Assembly: GCA_017935065.1 (NCBI GenBank)
Contig: JAGBIF010000016.1
Coordinates: 42,410-106,409, forward strand
Length of the DNA: 64,000 nucleotides
Origin: Clostridia bacterium
Lineage (GTDB): Bacteria; Bacillota; Clostridia; Oscillospirales; CAG-272
Direction: 5' to 3'
Shown here one piece after another: positions 31,943-41,074 of this stretch (position 1 is the first letter of the stretch; the number at the start of each line of letters is the position of its first letter). The notes beneath the pieces were generated by a model. It was not told the DNA's origin. It worked only from the letters and a program-made list of their open reading frames with translations, and made no database searches. The translations under genes were made by a program, and so were the position numbers.

Positions 31943-32971
31943 ATGACCGAGAAAATCGTGCTTACGCAGTCAAGCGAGGCTACCTACGCGCTGTTCGGGC
32001 CGTTCGATGTAAACGTTGGAATGATTGAGCGTGCCTTTTCTGTAAGGATAATGAACTCGCAGGACAAAAGCGTTGATAGCGGTGATGCCATACTCGTCAG
32101 AGGCGAGGAGGCCGACGTGAAATCGGCGGTGCGCGTGCTTGAATACCTTAAGCATATGATAGGCGACGGCGAGGCGGTAAGCCAGCAGAGCGTTGAGTAT
32201 GTTATAGGCCTCATCAGGGATAACCTTGACGGTGGCGGTGAGGATTTTGCTGGCGGAGTTATCTGCGTTACCAACCGAGGAAAGCCCATAAAGCCAAAGA
32301 CGATAGGGCAAAAGCGCTACGTTGAGGCAATAAAAAAGAATTCGGTAATATTCGGCCTCGGTCCTGCGGGCACGGGAAAGACCTTCCTTGCCGTCGCGAT
32401 GGCGGTTGAGGCGCTTCGCACCAAGTCGGTAAGCCGTATAATTCTTACCCGCCCCGCGGTTGAGGCAGGCGAGAGGCTTGGCTTTCTGCCAGGCGACCTG
32501 CAGAGCAAGATAGACCCCTATCTTCGCCCGCTTTACGATGCGCTCTTTGAGATGCTCGGTCCCGAAAACTACCAGAAGCACCTAGAGCGAAATACGATAG
32601 AAATTGCCCCGCTTGCCTATATGCGAGGCAGAACGCTTGACGATAGCTTCATAATTCTTGACGAGGCGCAAAACACCACGCCCGAGCAGATGAAGATGTT
32701 TCTGACGAGGCTTGGCTTCAATTCCAAGGCGGTGGTTACGGGCGACCTTTCGCAGACCGACCTTCCCTTTGGGAAGAAAAGCGGACTTTCGGTGGCAAAG
32801 GCCGTGCTTGATGGCATTGAGGGAATTTCTATTTTTGAGTTTGGCGAGCGTGACGTGGTAAGGCACAGGCTCGTAAGAGAGATAATCAAGGCGTACGACA
32901 AATACGAAAGGGCACACCCAAAGGGGAGTGCAAGAATGATTAAAAAGCCCGTCACGGACGGCGAGACATAA
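31943..32971 (+). CDS. phoH: PhoH-family ATPase
   Basis: A 342-residue protein. It has an N-terminal KH-like part, Walker A GLGPAGTGKTFLAVA (about 135-149), ILTRPAVEAGERLGFLPGD, Walker B DSFIILDEAQNTTPEQM and GDLSQTDLP. PhoH-type ATPases are RNA-related and are usually found next to ybeY, as here. ATG 31943 is chosen, with AGAGAGG nine bases upstream. Confidence 0.92.
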   Translation: MTEKIVLTQSSEATYALFGPFDVNVGMIERAFSVRIMNSQDKSVDSGDAILVRGEEADVKSAVRVLEYLKHMIGDGEAVSQQSVEYVIGLIRDNLDGGGEDFAGGVICVTNRGKPIKPKTIGQKRYVEAIKKNSVIFGLGPAGTGKTFLAVAMAVEALRTKSVSRIILTRPAVEAGERLGFLPGDLQSKIDPYLRPLYDALFEMLGPENYQKHLERNTIEIAPLAYMRGRTLDDSFIILDEAQNTTPEQMKMFLTRLGFNSKAVVTGDLSQTDLPFGKKSGLSVAKAVLDGIEGISIFEFGERDVVRHRLVREIIKAYDKYERAHPKGSARMIKKPVTDGET

Positions 32972-32997
32972 AAATAAAAAAAGGACAGGTGAAGAAT

Positions 32998-33477
32998 ATG
33001 AATGAAGTGCTTATTACCGTTTCAGGTCACGACAGATTTCCCGAGTGCGACGAGTACACCCTCGCAAAGCTTAACGAGGGAATAGAGAGGACGCTTGAGT
33101 TCTGCTCGGTGGAATATCCCGCCGAGGTGTCAGTGAGCTTCTTTGACGAGGGCGAGATACACTCGCTCAATCTTAAATACAGAGGGCAGAACCGCCCGAC
33201 CGACGTGCTTTCCTTCCCGATGTATACCGAGGACGAGCTTTCGGGGCTCAAGGACAGCGGCGAGACGGTAACGCTCGGTGATATTGCGATATGCATAGAC
33301 AGGGCAAGAGAGCAGGCAAAGGAGCTTGGCAACACCGTCGCGCGAGAGATATGCTTCCTCGCGATACACTCAACCCTTCATCTTCTCGGCTACGATCACG
33401 AAAGGTCGGAGGAGGATGACGAGAGGCAGTGCGCGGCGCAAAGGGCTATAATCGAAAAAATCGAGTTTGACAAATAA
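32998..33477 (+). CDS. ybeY: Endoribonuclease YbeY (16S rRNA maturation)
   Basis: A 159-residue protein. The zinc site HSTLHLLGYDHE (HxxxHxxxxxH) near the end and RPTDVLSFPMY are the two family marks. It takes part in 16S rRNA 3'-end maturation and ribosome quality control. ATG 32998 is used (GGACAGGTGAAG upstream). It is followed by era, as is usual. Confidence 0.94.
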   Translation: MNEVLITVSGHDRFPECDEYTLAKLNEGIERTLEFCSVEYPAEVSVSFFDEGEIHSLNLKYRGQNRPTDVLSFPMYTEDELSGLKDSGETVTLGDIAICIDRAREQAKELGNTVAREICFLAIHSTLHLLGYDHERSEEDDERQCAAQRAIIEKIEFDK

Positions 33478-33515
33478 TTTTTGCAAAAATATGTGCTGAA
33501 ATAAAGGGACAGACA

Positions 33516-34400
33516 ATGACTAAAACAGGCTTTATAGCAATCGTAGGACGACCTAACGTCGGAAAATCCACTCTTTTAAACGCGATAGTCGGTGAGAAGG
33601 TGGCAATAGTATCAAAAAAACCGCAGACCACGAGAAACCGTATTACGGGAATACTCACCGAGGGGGAGAGGCAGTACGTCTTTCTCGATACCCCAGGTAT
33701 GCACAAGCCCAGAACGAGGCTCGGGGATTATATGGTCAAGTGCGCAAGAGAGACGCTCGGCGGTGTTGACGGCGCGGTGCTGGTTGTAGAGGCAAAGGAG
33801 AGCGTCGGGGACATTGAGGCAGAGATTATCAAGAACATAAAATCTCAGGGGCTCGGCGCGATACTCGTTATCAACAAGACCGATGCCGTCAGCAAGGAAA
33901 ATATCGTAAAGACCATACAGGCGTATGCCGCGGCGCACGATTTTGACAGCGTTATACCGATTTCGGCAAAGAGCGGTAAGGGCGTTGATACCGTGCTTTG
34001 TGAGTGCGAGAGATATCTTTACGAGGGTGATTTTATGTTCTCGCCCGATATCGCGACCGACCAGCCCGAGCGCCAGGTATGCGCCGAGATAATAAGAGAA
34101 AAGCTTCTTCGCAATCTTGACGAGGAAATACCTCACGGCACCGCGGTGGTTATAGAGGAATTCCGCGAGGAGGGCAAGGTAGTCAATATCCGCGCCGAGA
34201 TATACTGTGAGCGCGCGACGCACAAGGGAATTATCATCGGCAAGGGCGGTTCGCTTATAAAGAAAATAGGCACTCACGCAAGAGAGGATATTGAGGCTAT
34301 GCTCGGTGTCAAGGTATTCCTCGACCTTTACGTAAGAGTTAAGGAAAATTGGCGCGACAGCCTCTCGGGCATATTAAATCTTGGCTTCACCGAGGACTGA
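33516..34400 (+). CDS. era: GTPase Era
   Basis: A 294-residue protein. G1 is GRPNVGKST, G3 DTPGMH, G4 NKTD, with switch I around KKPQTTRNRITG. The C-terminal KH domain contains GIIIGKGGSLIKKIGTHARE, which binds the 3' end of 16S rRNA. It assists 30S assembly. It is one base short of overlapping recO. Confidence 0.97.
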   Translation: MTKTGFIAIVGRPNVGKSTLLNAIVGEKVAIVSKKPQTTRNRITGILTEGERQYVFLDTPGMHKPRTRLGDYMVKCARETLGGVDGAVLVVEAKESVGDIEAEIIKNIKSQGLGAILVINKTDAVSKENIVKTIQAYAAAHDFDSVIPISAKSGKGVDTVLCECERYLYEGDFMFSPDIATDQPERQVCAEIIREKLLRNLDEEIPHGTAVVIEEFREEGKVVNIRAEIYCERATHKGIIIGKGGSLIKKIGTHAREDIEAMLGVKVFLDLYVRVKENWRDSLSGILNLGFTED

Positions 34401-34401
34401 T

Positions 34402-35175
34402 ATGCATCACGAGGTAAGAGGTCTTGTGCTGAAATGCGTGGATTTGGGGGAGGCGGACAGGCTTCTCACCGTATATACGAAGGAAATGGGCGTTATCACC
34501 CTTATGGCAAAGGGCGCGCGTTCCTTGAAGAACCGCAATTTCGCGACCACACAGCAGTTTTGTCTTGCCGACTACGTAATAAGGGCGCGCGGGGATAAAT
34601 ACTATCTTCAGGAATCAAGCATCGTGGAAAGCTTTTTTGCCATTCGTGAGAGCCTTTCGGGCTTCAGCCTGGGTCTTTACGTGCTTGAGGCACTTTCCTT
34701 CGTTACGACTGCCGAGCCTGAGGGTGAGCTTTTGCGCCTTGCGCTGAACTCGCTCTACGCAATCTGTCAGGGCGAGAAGAGCTTATCGATAATAAAGGCG
34801 GCGTTTGAGATAAGAATGCTCGCTATAATCGGCTTTATGCCCGATGTCGGCGCTTGCTCGGTGTGCGGCAGGTGTGACGGGGATTATTATTTCGACTTGA
34901 TAGGCGGTACGCTTCGGTGCAGAGAGTGCAGCGAGGGCGCGCCCGCTGTCGGTGATGAAATGACCTCGGGCGAGGCCACGCCTGTGTGTATTATCACCGA
35001 GAGCGTAAGGCGGGCTATTCTCTATATTACCGAATGTCCGCCGACACGTGTGTTTTCCTTCACGCTTGGCGATGAGGATATGCCTTATCTTGAGTACGCC
35101 TGCGAGGAGTATCTCAAGCATCAGCTTGAGCGAAGCTTCAATTCACTCGAATTTTACAAAGAGGTAAAGGGTTAA
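34402..35175 (+). CDS. recO: DNA repair protein RecO
   Basis: A 257-residue protein with the N-terminal OB fold (EVRGLVLKCVDLGEADRLLT, ARSLKNRNFATTQQF) and a zinc motif CSVCGRC with CRECSEG. It anneals strands and, with RecR, loads RecA. The start ATG 34402 lies one base after the era stop. Confidence 0.93.
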   Translation: MHHEVRGLVLKCVDLGEADRLLTVYTKEMGVITLMAKGARSLKNRNFATTQQFCLADYVIRARGDKYYLQESSIVESFFAIRESLSGFSLGLYVLEALSFVTTAEPEGELLRLALNSLYAICQGEKSLSIIKAAFEIRMLAIIGFMPDVGACSVCGRCDGDYYFDLIGGTLRCRECSEGAPAVGDEMTSGEATPVCIITESVRRAILYITECPPTRVFSFTLGDEDMPYLEYACEEYLKHQLERSFNSLEFYKEVKG

Positions 35176-35192
35176 AAGAGGTAAAGAATTAA

Positions 35193-37586
35193 ATGAAGTT
35201 TACAGGTAAAACGCTTTCCTGTCTTGAATACGATAAGATACTGTCTATGCTTTGTGAGCTTTGTGCCACCGACGGAGCTAAGGCACGCGCAAGGTCGCTT
35301 ATGCCCTCGTCCTCTTTAGAGGATATTATTGAGGCTCAGAGGCGCACCGAGGATGCCAAACGGCTTATCAGCATAAAGGGCTATCCGTCGTTTTCGGCAC
35401 CCGAGGGGGTTGTCGAGGCATCCGAGCGTGCCTACAAGGGAGGCGTGCTTTCAGCGAGAGAGCTTCTCTCGGTAGCGTCGCTTTTCGGCTCGGTGGACAG
35501 GCTACTTGACTATATAAACACCGATAAGCCCTTCACGACCTCGCTTGATGAGCTGTTTTCAAGACTTATGCCTAACAAGGGGCTTTACGAGCGCATCACG
35601 CGCGCTATAATCGGTGAGGATATGATAGCCGACGAGGCAAGCCCCGAGCTTGCCGACATCAGGCGCAGGATAAGAAACACCAACAACAGGATAAAGGACA
35701 CTCTCTCTGGCTACGCAAGCGGTGCAAGGCTGAAATATCTTCAGGAAAATATAGTTACGCAAAGAAACGGAAGATACGTAGTCCCTGTCAAAAGCGAGTA
35801 TAAAAACGAGGTAAAGGGACTTGTCCACGATACCTCATCCTCGGGCGCTACGGTATTTATCGAGCCTATGGCGGTGGTTGAGCTTAATAACGAGCTTAAG
35901 GGACTTGAGGGAAGGGAGCGCGGTGAGATCGACCGAATTTTAAAGCTTCTCTCGGCATCTGTCGGTGAGTACACCGCAACCGTCAGCGTCAATTATCACG
36001 CAATAACCGAGCTTGCCTTTATATTCGCAAGGGGCTCGCTTGCCCACGCGATGCGCGCTACTATGCCGAATATCACGAGGGATGGGGGAGTTAAGCTCAT
36101 TCGCGCAAGACACCCTCTGCTTGAGGGAGACAAGGTAGTTCCGATAGACGTAACGGTTGGCGACGAATATTCGGTAATGGTAATTACGGGTCCGAATACG
36201 GGCGGTAAGACGGTTACGCTTAAGACGGTGGGGCTTTTTGCGCTTATGGCGCAGTCTGGGCTTCAGCTTCCCTGTGACGAGGGCTCAAGCATCTCTGTGT
36301 ATGACGGAGTTTTAGTTGATATAGGAGACGAGCAGAGCATTGAGGCGTCGCTATCAACCTTCTCGTCGCATATGGTAACGGTTATAGATATCCTGAAGCG
36401 CGCCTGCGAGAGGTCGCTTGTGCTTCTTGACGAGCTTGGCTCGGGCACCGATCCTATTGAGGGCGCCGCGCTTGCTACGGCTATAATTGACAGACTGCTT
36501 TCATCACGCGCTACGGTGCTTGCTACTACCCACTATGCCGAGCTTAAGGCGTACGCGCTTAAGACCGAGGGAGTAAGAAACGCCTCCTGCGAGTTTGACG
36601 TGGAGACGCTTCGCCCGACCTATAAGCTCATTATAGGCTCACCGGGTAAGTCAAACGCCTTCGCTATATCCGAGCGACTTGGTATGCCGAGCGCTATAAT
36701 TGAGCGCGCAAGCGAGCTTGTCTCTACCGACAGCAAGCGCTTTGAGGACGTTATTGCCCGACTTGAGAGTGAGCGAATGATGATGGAGCGCGCACGCGAG
36801 GAAGCCGAGCGTATGCGCAGAGAATACGAGGAATACAGGAAAAACAGCGAGCGCGAGCTTCACGAGAGGCTTAAGAAGAGCGAAGATGAGATAGAGCGTA
36901 ACCTCGCGAAATCAAGAAGAATTCTTGACAGTGCCGAGGCATCGAGTGAGTATATCTTCCGCCAGCTTGACGATATAAGAAAGCAGGAGGATAGAAAATT
37001 ACGCGACGATATGGTGTCCCGCGCGAAGGATGAGGTCAGAAAGCGCCTTCGCGACGAGAACGCGCTTCTTTCCGAGGCAGACCTCCGCGAGATGGAGGAG
37101 GATGAAGATTACGTTCTGCCGCGACCGCTTAAGGTTGGTGATACCGTGCTTGTGACAACGCTCTCTCAAACCGGCGTTTTGCAAACTCTTGCTGACAAAA
37201 AGGGGCTATATCTTGTAAAATGCGGTATTGCCGCGCTTCGTGTCAGCGAGGATAAGCTTCGCCTTATAGAGGGCAAAATCAAGACATCATCCGCCCCATC
37301 GCGAGCAGGCGACAAATCTCTGAAGCGCTCAGCTGCCGCGACCTTCAGAGTTGAGCTTGACGTGCGGGGAATGTTTGGCGATGACGCATGGTTCCTTGTA
37401 GATAAATATCTTGACGATGCAGTTCTCGCGAATGTTCCATCAGTGAGAATTATTCACGGAAAGGGCACAGGCGCACTTCGTGCCGCGCTTTGGAAAATGT
37501 TCAAAACAGACCCGAGAATTAAATCCTATCGCCACGGTGAGTGGGGAGAGGGCGATTCGGGAGTTACGGTAATAGAGTTTAAATAA
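35193..37586 (+). CDS. mutS2: MutS2 endonuclease
   Basis: A 797-residue protein. It has MutS core helices, Walker A TGPNTGGKTVTLKTVG (about 332-347), DELGSGTDPIEGAALA (Walker B) and a long charged coiled coil (about 510-620) before the C-terminal Smr nuclease (ELDVRGMFGDD and IIHGKGTGALRAALWK). MutS2 lacks the mismatch-sensing domain; it suppresses recombination and rescues collided ribosomes. Usual length. Confidence 0.95.
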   Translation: MKFTGKTLSCLEYDKILSMLCELCATDGAKARARSLMPSSSLEDIIEAQRRTEDAKRLISIKGYPSFSAPEGVVEASERAYKGGVLSARELLSVASLFGSVDRLLDYINTDKPFTTSLDELFSRLMPNKGLYERITRAIIGEDMIADEASPELADIRRRIRNTNNRIKDTLSGYASGARLKYLQENIVTQRNGRYVVPVKSEYKNEVKGLVHDTSSSGATVFIEPMAVVELNNELKGLEGRERGEIDRILKLLSASVGEYTATVSVNYHAITELAFIFARGSLAHAMRATMPNITRDGGVKLIRARHPLLEGDKVVPIDVTVGDEYSVMVITGPNTGGKTVTLKTVGLFALMAQSGLQLPCDEGSSISVYDGVLVDIGDEQSIEASLSTFSSHMVTVIDILKRACERSLVLLDELGSGTDPIEGAALATAIIDRLLSSRATVLATTHYAELKAYALKTEGVRNASCEFDVETLRPTYKLIIGSPGKSNAFAISERLGMPSAIIERASELVSTDSKRFEDVIARLESERMMMERAREEAERMRREYEEYRKNSERELHERLKKSEDEIERNLAKSRRILDSAEASSEYIFRQLDDIRKQEDRKLRDDMVSRAKDEVRKRLRDENALLSEADLREMEEDEDYVLPRPLKVGDTVLVTTLSQTGVLQTLADKKGLYLVKCGIAALRVSEDKLRLIEGKIKTSSAPSRAGDKSLKRSAAATFRVELDVRGMFGDDAWFLVDKYLDDAVLANVPSVRIIHGKGTGALRAALWKMFKTDPRIKSYRHGEWGEGDSGVTVIEFK

Positions 37587-37600
37587 CCGAGGTATGCATT

Positions 37601-38746
37601 ATGAATTTTAAACCGCTTATAAGATTTCTTGACGAGTGCCTTCCCGAGCTTTCAATACCGGGCTCGGACACCGTTATTTACCGAGGGCACGAGGAGATCT
37701 TCCGCTATCGCTCGGGCTTCGACAGTCTGCGTGACCGCACGCCCGTCAGAGAGGACGCAATTTACAATATGTATTCGGTGACGAAGGTATCTCTCGCCAT
37801 ATCCGCCCTTCAGCTGATACAGAGAGGCGAAATTCTTCTCACCGATCCGCTTTACGCCTATTTTCCCGAATACCGCAATATGTCGGTAAGGCGCACTATG
37901 CCCGACGGCACGGTGAGGATAGACAGCGCTAAAAATCCCATACTTATCAAGCATCTTTTGTCAATGACGGCGGGCTTCAGCTATAACCTCAACCGTCAGT
38001 CGATAAATCAGGTGCGCGAGCTTACCGACGGAAGATGCCCGACGCTTGATATAGTGCGCGCGCTTGCCGCCGACCCGCTTGATTTTGAACCTGGCGAGAG
38101 ATATCAGTACTCGCTCTGCCACGACGTAATGGGCGGAGTTATCGAGCTCGTCTCAGGAATGAGGCTGTCGGAATATATGAGGGCTAATATTTTTGAGCCG
38201 CTCGGTCTTACCGACACGGGCTTCCGCCTTTCCGATGCCCGTATGTCACGCCTTGCGACACAGTACAATTACGATGTTCCTACAAGAAGTGCGATTGAGA
38301 TACCGAAAACACAGAACCAGTACCGTCTCGGCACCGAGTACGATAGTGGTGGTGCGGGGCTTTATTCAACTGTAAGAGACCAGATACTTATTGCGGATAT
38401 GCTCACTCACAGGGGTGTCGGCAAAAACGGTGTGAGGATACTTTCCTCATCGGCGGTTGACCTTATGCGAAAAAATCTCTTAAATGACAGTCAGCTTGCC
38501 ACCTTCCGTATGTCAAAGCACCATATGGGCTACGGCTATGCCTGCGGTGTGCGCACGAATATGAATTCTGCCGAGGGAGGCAATCTTATGCCCGAGGGCG
38601 AGTTCGGCTGGGACGGAGCAAAGCTCTCTTATCTCTCTGCCTGCCCCGAGAGCAGAATATCCATATTCCACGCCGAGCATATGGGCTTCCACCATCAGAG
38701 CGTAATTCCAAGACTTCGCAACGTTATATATTCCTGCCTTGACTAG
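37601..38746 (+). CDS. Serine hydrolase of the beta-lactamase/DD-peptidase fold
   Basis: A 381-residue protein. SVTK (about 60-63) supplies the nucleophile Ser and Lys, and YQYSLCHDV the tyrosine motif. No signal peptide is visible, so it is cytoplasmic or released otherwise; class C-like esterases of this kind often act on small esters or peptides. It lies 14 bp after mutS2 and is on the same strand. Substrate unknown. Confidence 0.82.
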   Translation: MNFKPLIRFLDECLPELSIPGSDTVIYRGHEEIFRYRSGFDSLRDRTPVREDAIYNMYSVTKVSLAISALQLIQRGEILLTDPLYAYFPEYRNMSVRRTMPDGTVRIDSAKNPILIKHLLSMTAGFSYNLNRQSINQVRELTDGRCPTLDIVRALAADPLDFEPGERYQYSLCHDVMGGVIELVSGMRLSEYMRANIFEPLGLTDTGFRLSDARMSRLATQYNYDVPTRSAIEIPKTQNQYRLGTEYDSGGAGLYSTVRDQILIADMLTHRGVGKNGVRILSSSAVDLMRKNLLNDSQLATFRMSKHHMGYGYACGVRTNMNSAEGGNLMPEGEFGWDGAKLSYLSACPESRISIFHAEHMGFHHQSVIPRLRNVIYSCLD

Positions 38747-38754
38747 GAGAGAGT

Positions 38755-39255
38755 ATGAAGCTTGTAAATTTGAAATGCTCGCGGGGGAGCGAGGCACTTT
38801 TGTCCGTGCTCTCTGACAATGAGAGAGTAAACAGAGGCGTTATCTTTGACGAGAAGCTTGGCCGTCCGCTTATGCATATAAAGGAAAAGGACGGTGCTTT
38901 AAAAATAAAGTGCGAGCTTACACGAAGGGCAACCAAGGACGACGGCTTTCTTGAGGGGACCTACTTCAAGGGGAGGATAAAGGACACTGCCGACGGCTGT
39001 TCTGTTTCGGGGGTGATCCTTACGGCACCTATATTTCACAGTATAATAGCGCTTCTGTTTATCGTATTTGTCGTACAGTGCTTTGTAGTCGGTGGGTTCA
39101 CGCCGATACCCTTGATAATGCTTGCCTTTGATATAGTTATGTTCTATACCGAGTTTAAAAAGCAGGGGCTTATATTCCGCTACATTCTTCGCGCCATAAG
39201 ACGCGCCGAGGCGGATTTGGCAGGCAAGCCTGCCGACACCTTGGACGGCGAATGA
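38755..39255 (+). CDS. Small membrane protein, unknown function
   Basis: A 166-residue protein. The N-terminal half is a soluble, strand-rich part, followed by two adjacent hydrophobic helices (FHSIIALLFIVFVVQCFVVGG and PIPLIMLAFDIVMFY) and a basic C-terminus. It begins eight bases after the serine hydrolase stop with AGGAGAGAG upstream, so the two are co-expressed. No family recognised. Confidence 0.7.
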   Translation: MKLVNLKCSRGSEALLSVLSDNERVNRGVIFDEKLGRPLMHIKEKDGALKIKCELTRRATKDDGFLEGTYFKGRIKDTADGCSVSGVILTAPIFHSIIALLFIVFVVQCFVVGGFTPIPLIMLAFDIVMFYTEFKKQGLIFRYILRAIRRAEADLAGKPADTLDGE

Positions 39256-39258
39256 TAA

Positions 39259-39306
39259 AAATAAGCAAGAGAACTCACATAAGTGGGCACTCTTGCTTAT
39301 TTTTAT
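39259..39306. terminator. Terminator between convergent operons
   Basis: AAAATAAGCAAGAG pairs with CTCTTGCTTATTTT across an 18-nt loop, with T or A runs on either side. It serves the mutS2 side and the heparinase-like operon. Confidence 0.88.
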
Positions 39307-39349
39307 TTTGCTTGCTTTCGTCTTTGCTATATTTTAACTTGCGAATAAA

Positions 39350-41053
39350 TTATTCTATTGTGATTTTAAACTCACGCACACCGTCCTTCAGCTTGAAATC
39401 AAGCATATAGCAGGTGGATTTCGTGGTGGTAGGCTCGCTTGTGACGGATACCGTGCAGATGCTCTCGTCATAGCTGACCGTGGCATCACCGACTGTAATT
39501 TTACCTCCCATAACTGTAGGCTCGACCGACAGCACTAGTCTTTCGGTTATATCGCCCGTGCCCACGTAATCAAAGAGGTCGGTGAGTGTTACGCGCTTAT
39601 CGGTTACGGTAAAGCTTCGCTTAAGCGAATTAAGCCCCTCACATGCGTATGCCCCTGCCATATCAAAGGAGAAGAAGCCGTCGTCACGTACCACGTCCTT
39701 TGCGCAGTACTGCTTTCCGAACCTCTGCTCACAGCCCGCGATATAGGGGACAGAGTGACCGAGCGAGCGACACTCGATAATGCCGTATCTCGTCTCGTTT
39801 CTGAAATACTGTCTGGTGTACTCACCGCGTCCGAGGTCGCAATGAAGCTGACGCCCGCCCTTGGCGAAGATAAACGAGCCGATATCGTTGTGATTGTGAT
39901 GCTCGTCGTTATTGCCCGCCTTTGCCGCAAAGCCGAAGCTCTCGGTGCGCTTTACATACCATTTTGAGTCGGCGCCGTAATACTCGGCGGGGGCGTTGTC
40001 GGGGGCGGGATTGTTATAGTAATCCTCGCAAAGCCAGCTTGCGTAGCGTGTGACAAGCGAGAAGCGCGAGCATCCGTCCTCGACGTACGAGAATTCAGGC
40101 GAGTAGACCTTGACCTCATCGCCGTATTCAGACTTTAAGAAATGGCAAAGTCCGAGATGAAACTCAAGCGAGGGGGTTCCGTCGGCAAAGCTTACGCTCG
40201 CCCTGCCCGAGAGGAACATCTTCTGAATAAAGGTGGCAATAGCCCTTACCTTCGGTAGCTTGAAGTAATCCTGAGCGCCGTCGGTAAATTTGCGCACCAT
40301 CTCGGCATAGACGGTGAAAAATCCGAAGCCGTAGTGCCAATAATGCACGCCCTCAAGACAGTATCCGTCATCACCGAAGCCCGAAAGATAGTTGTTCATA
40401 CAAAAATCAAAGGTAGGCTTAAGTCTCTCAAAGAGGTCGGGGCGCATAAGCATCGTTGTGCATCCGATAGAGCCCATACAAACCGAGGTCCAGTTGTTGG
40501 TGCAGCTTGCCTTTTCCCACCAGAAGCGGTTTCCCGAGCCCTCGTGGCCCGCAAAATAGGAATCAAATATTCGTCGGTTAATCTCGGTGACTATTCTTGA
40601 ACGGATAAGAGGCTCAAGACGCTCGCCCATCATATGATAAATCTCGGCAAGGGCGAAGCCCGTCTCGCTTGCGAAAAGGTCGATATGTACGTTGTTGTTT
40701 CTCTCAAGTGCGGTATTGTGCGCGGGAAGGCACCAGGTGTACTCGTTAAGCACCGAGAAGATAATATCCTGAAGATAGACGAGATATTTTTCTTCCTCTG
40801 GATAGATTAGAGCGAGATGGCACGCCGCCGCCATATTACGCCTTCTCATAAAATATACGTCCTCGTATATCTGACGGTTTCCGTTTACCTTAAAGAGCTT
40901 GAAGGCGCTGTATTTCAGCTCGGGTATAGGCTTGCCCTCACAGTCATTTTTCCATATTATCATTCTGTCGGCAATAAATGCCTTGTAGCACTCGCCATTC
41001 CTTACGGTATTCTGCCAGAATTCGGGGCTTGCGCTCTTTCCAAGAAGCTTCAT
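39350..41053 (-). CDS. Heparinase II/III-like protein, cytoplasmic (paralogue 1)
   Basis: A 567-residue protein without signal peptide. The alpha-toroid half has DDGYCLEGVHYWHYGFGFF (about 218-236), and the central beta half begins with NNDEHHNHNDIGSFIFAKGG, the His/Asn motif of heparinase II/III lyases. Such enzymes split uronic-acid polysaccharides by beta-elimination. Position inside the cell suggests action on imported oligosaccharides. It follows a paralogue with the same layout, and both are behind a GH20-like gene. The precise substrate cannot be told from sequence. Confidence 0.82.
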   Translation of the reverse strand: MKLLGKSASPEFWQNTVRNGECYKAFIADRMIIWKNDCEGKPIPELKYSAFKLFKVNGNRQIYEDVYFMRRRNMAAACHLALIYPEEEKYLVYLQDIIFSVLNEYTWCLPAHNTALERNNNVHIDLFASETGFALAEIYHMMGERLEPLIRSRIVTEINRRIFDSYFAGHEGSGNRFWWEKASCTNNWTSVCMGSIGCTTMLMRPDLFERLKPTFDFCMNNYLSGFGDDGYCLEGVHYWHYGFGFFTVYAEMVRKFTDGAQDYFKLPKVRAIATFIQKMFLSGRASVSFADGTPSLEFHLGLCHFLKSEYGDEVKVYSPEFSYVEDGCSRFSLVTRYASWLCEDYYNNPAPDNAPAEYYGADSKWYVKRTESFGFAAKAGNNDEHHNHNDIGSFIFAKGGRQLHCDLGRGEYTRQYFRNETRYGIIECRSLGHSVPYIAGCEQRFGKQYCAKDVVRDDGFFSFDMAGAYACEGLNSLKRSFTVTDKRVTLTDLFDYVGTGDITERLVLSVEPTVMGGKITVGDATVSYDESICTVSVTSEPTTTKSTCYMLDFKLKDGVREFKITIE

Positions 41054-41074
41054 AATTGTTTCCTCAAATATAAA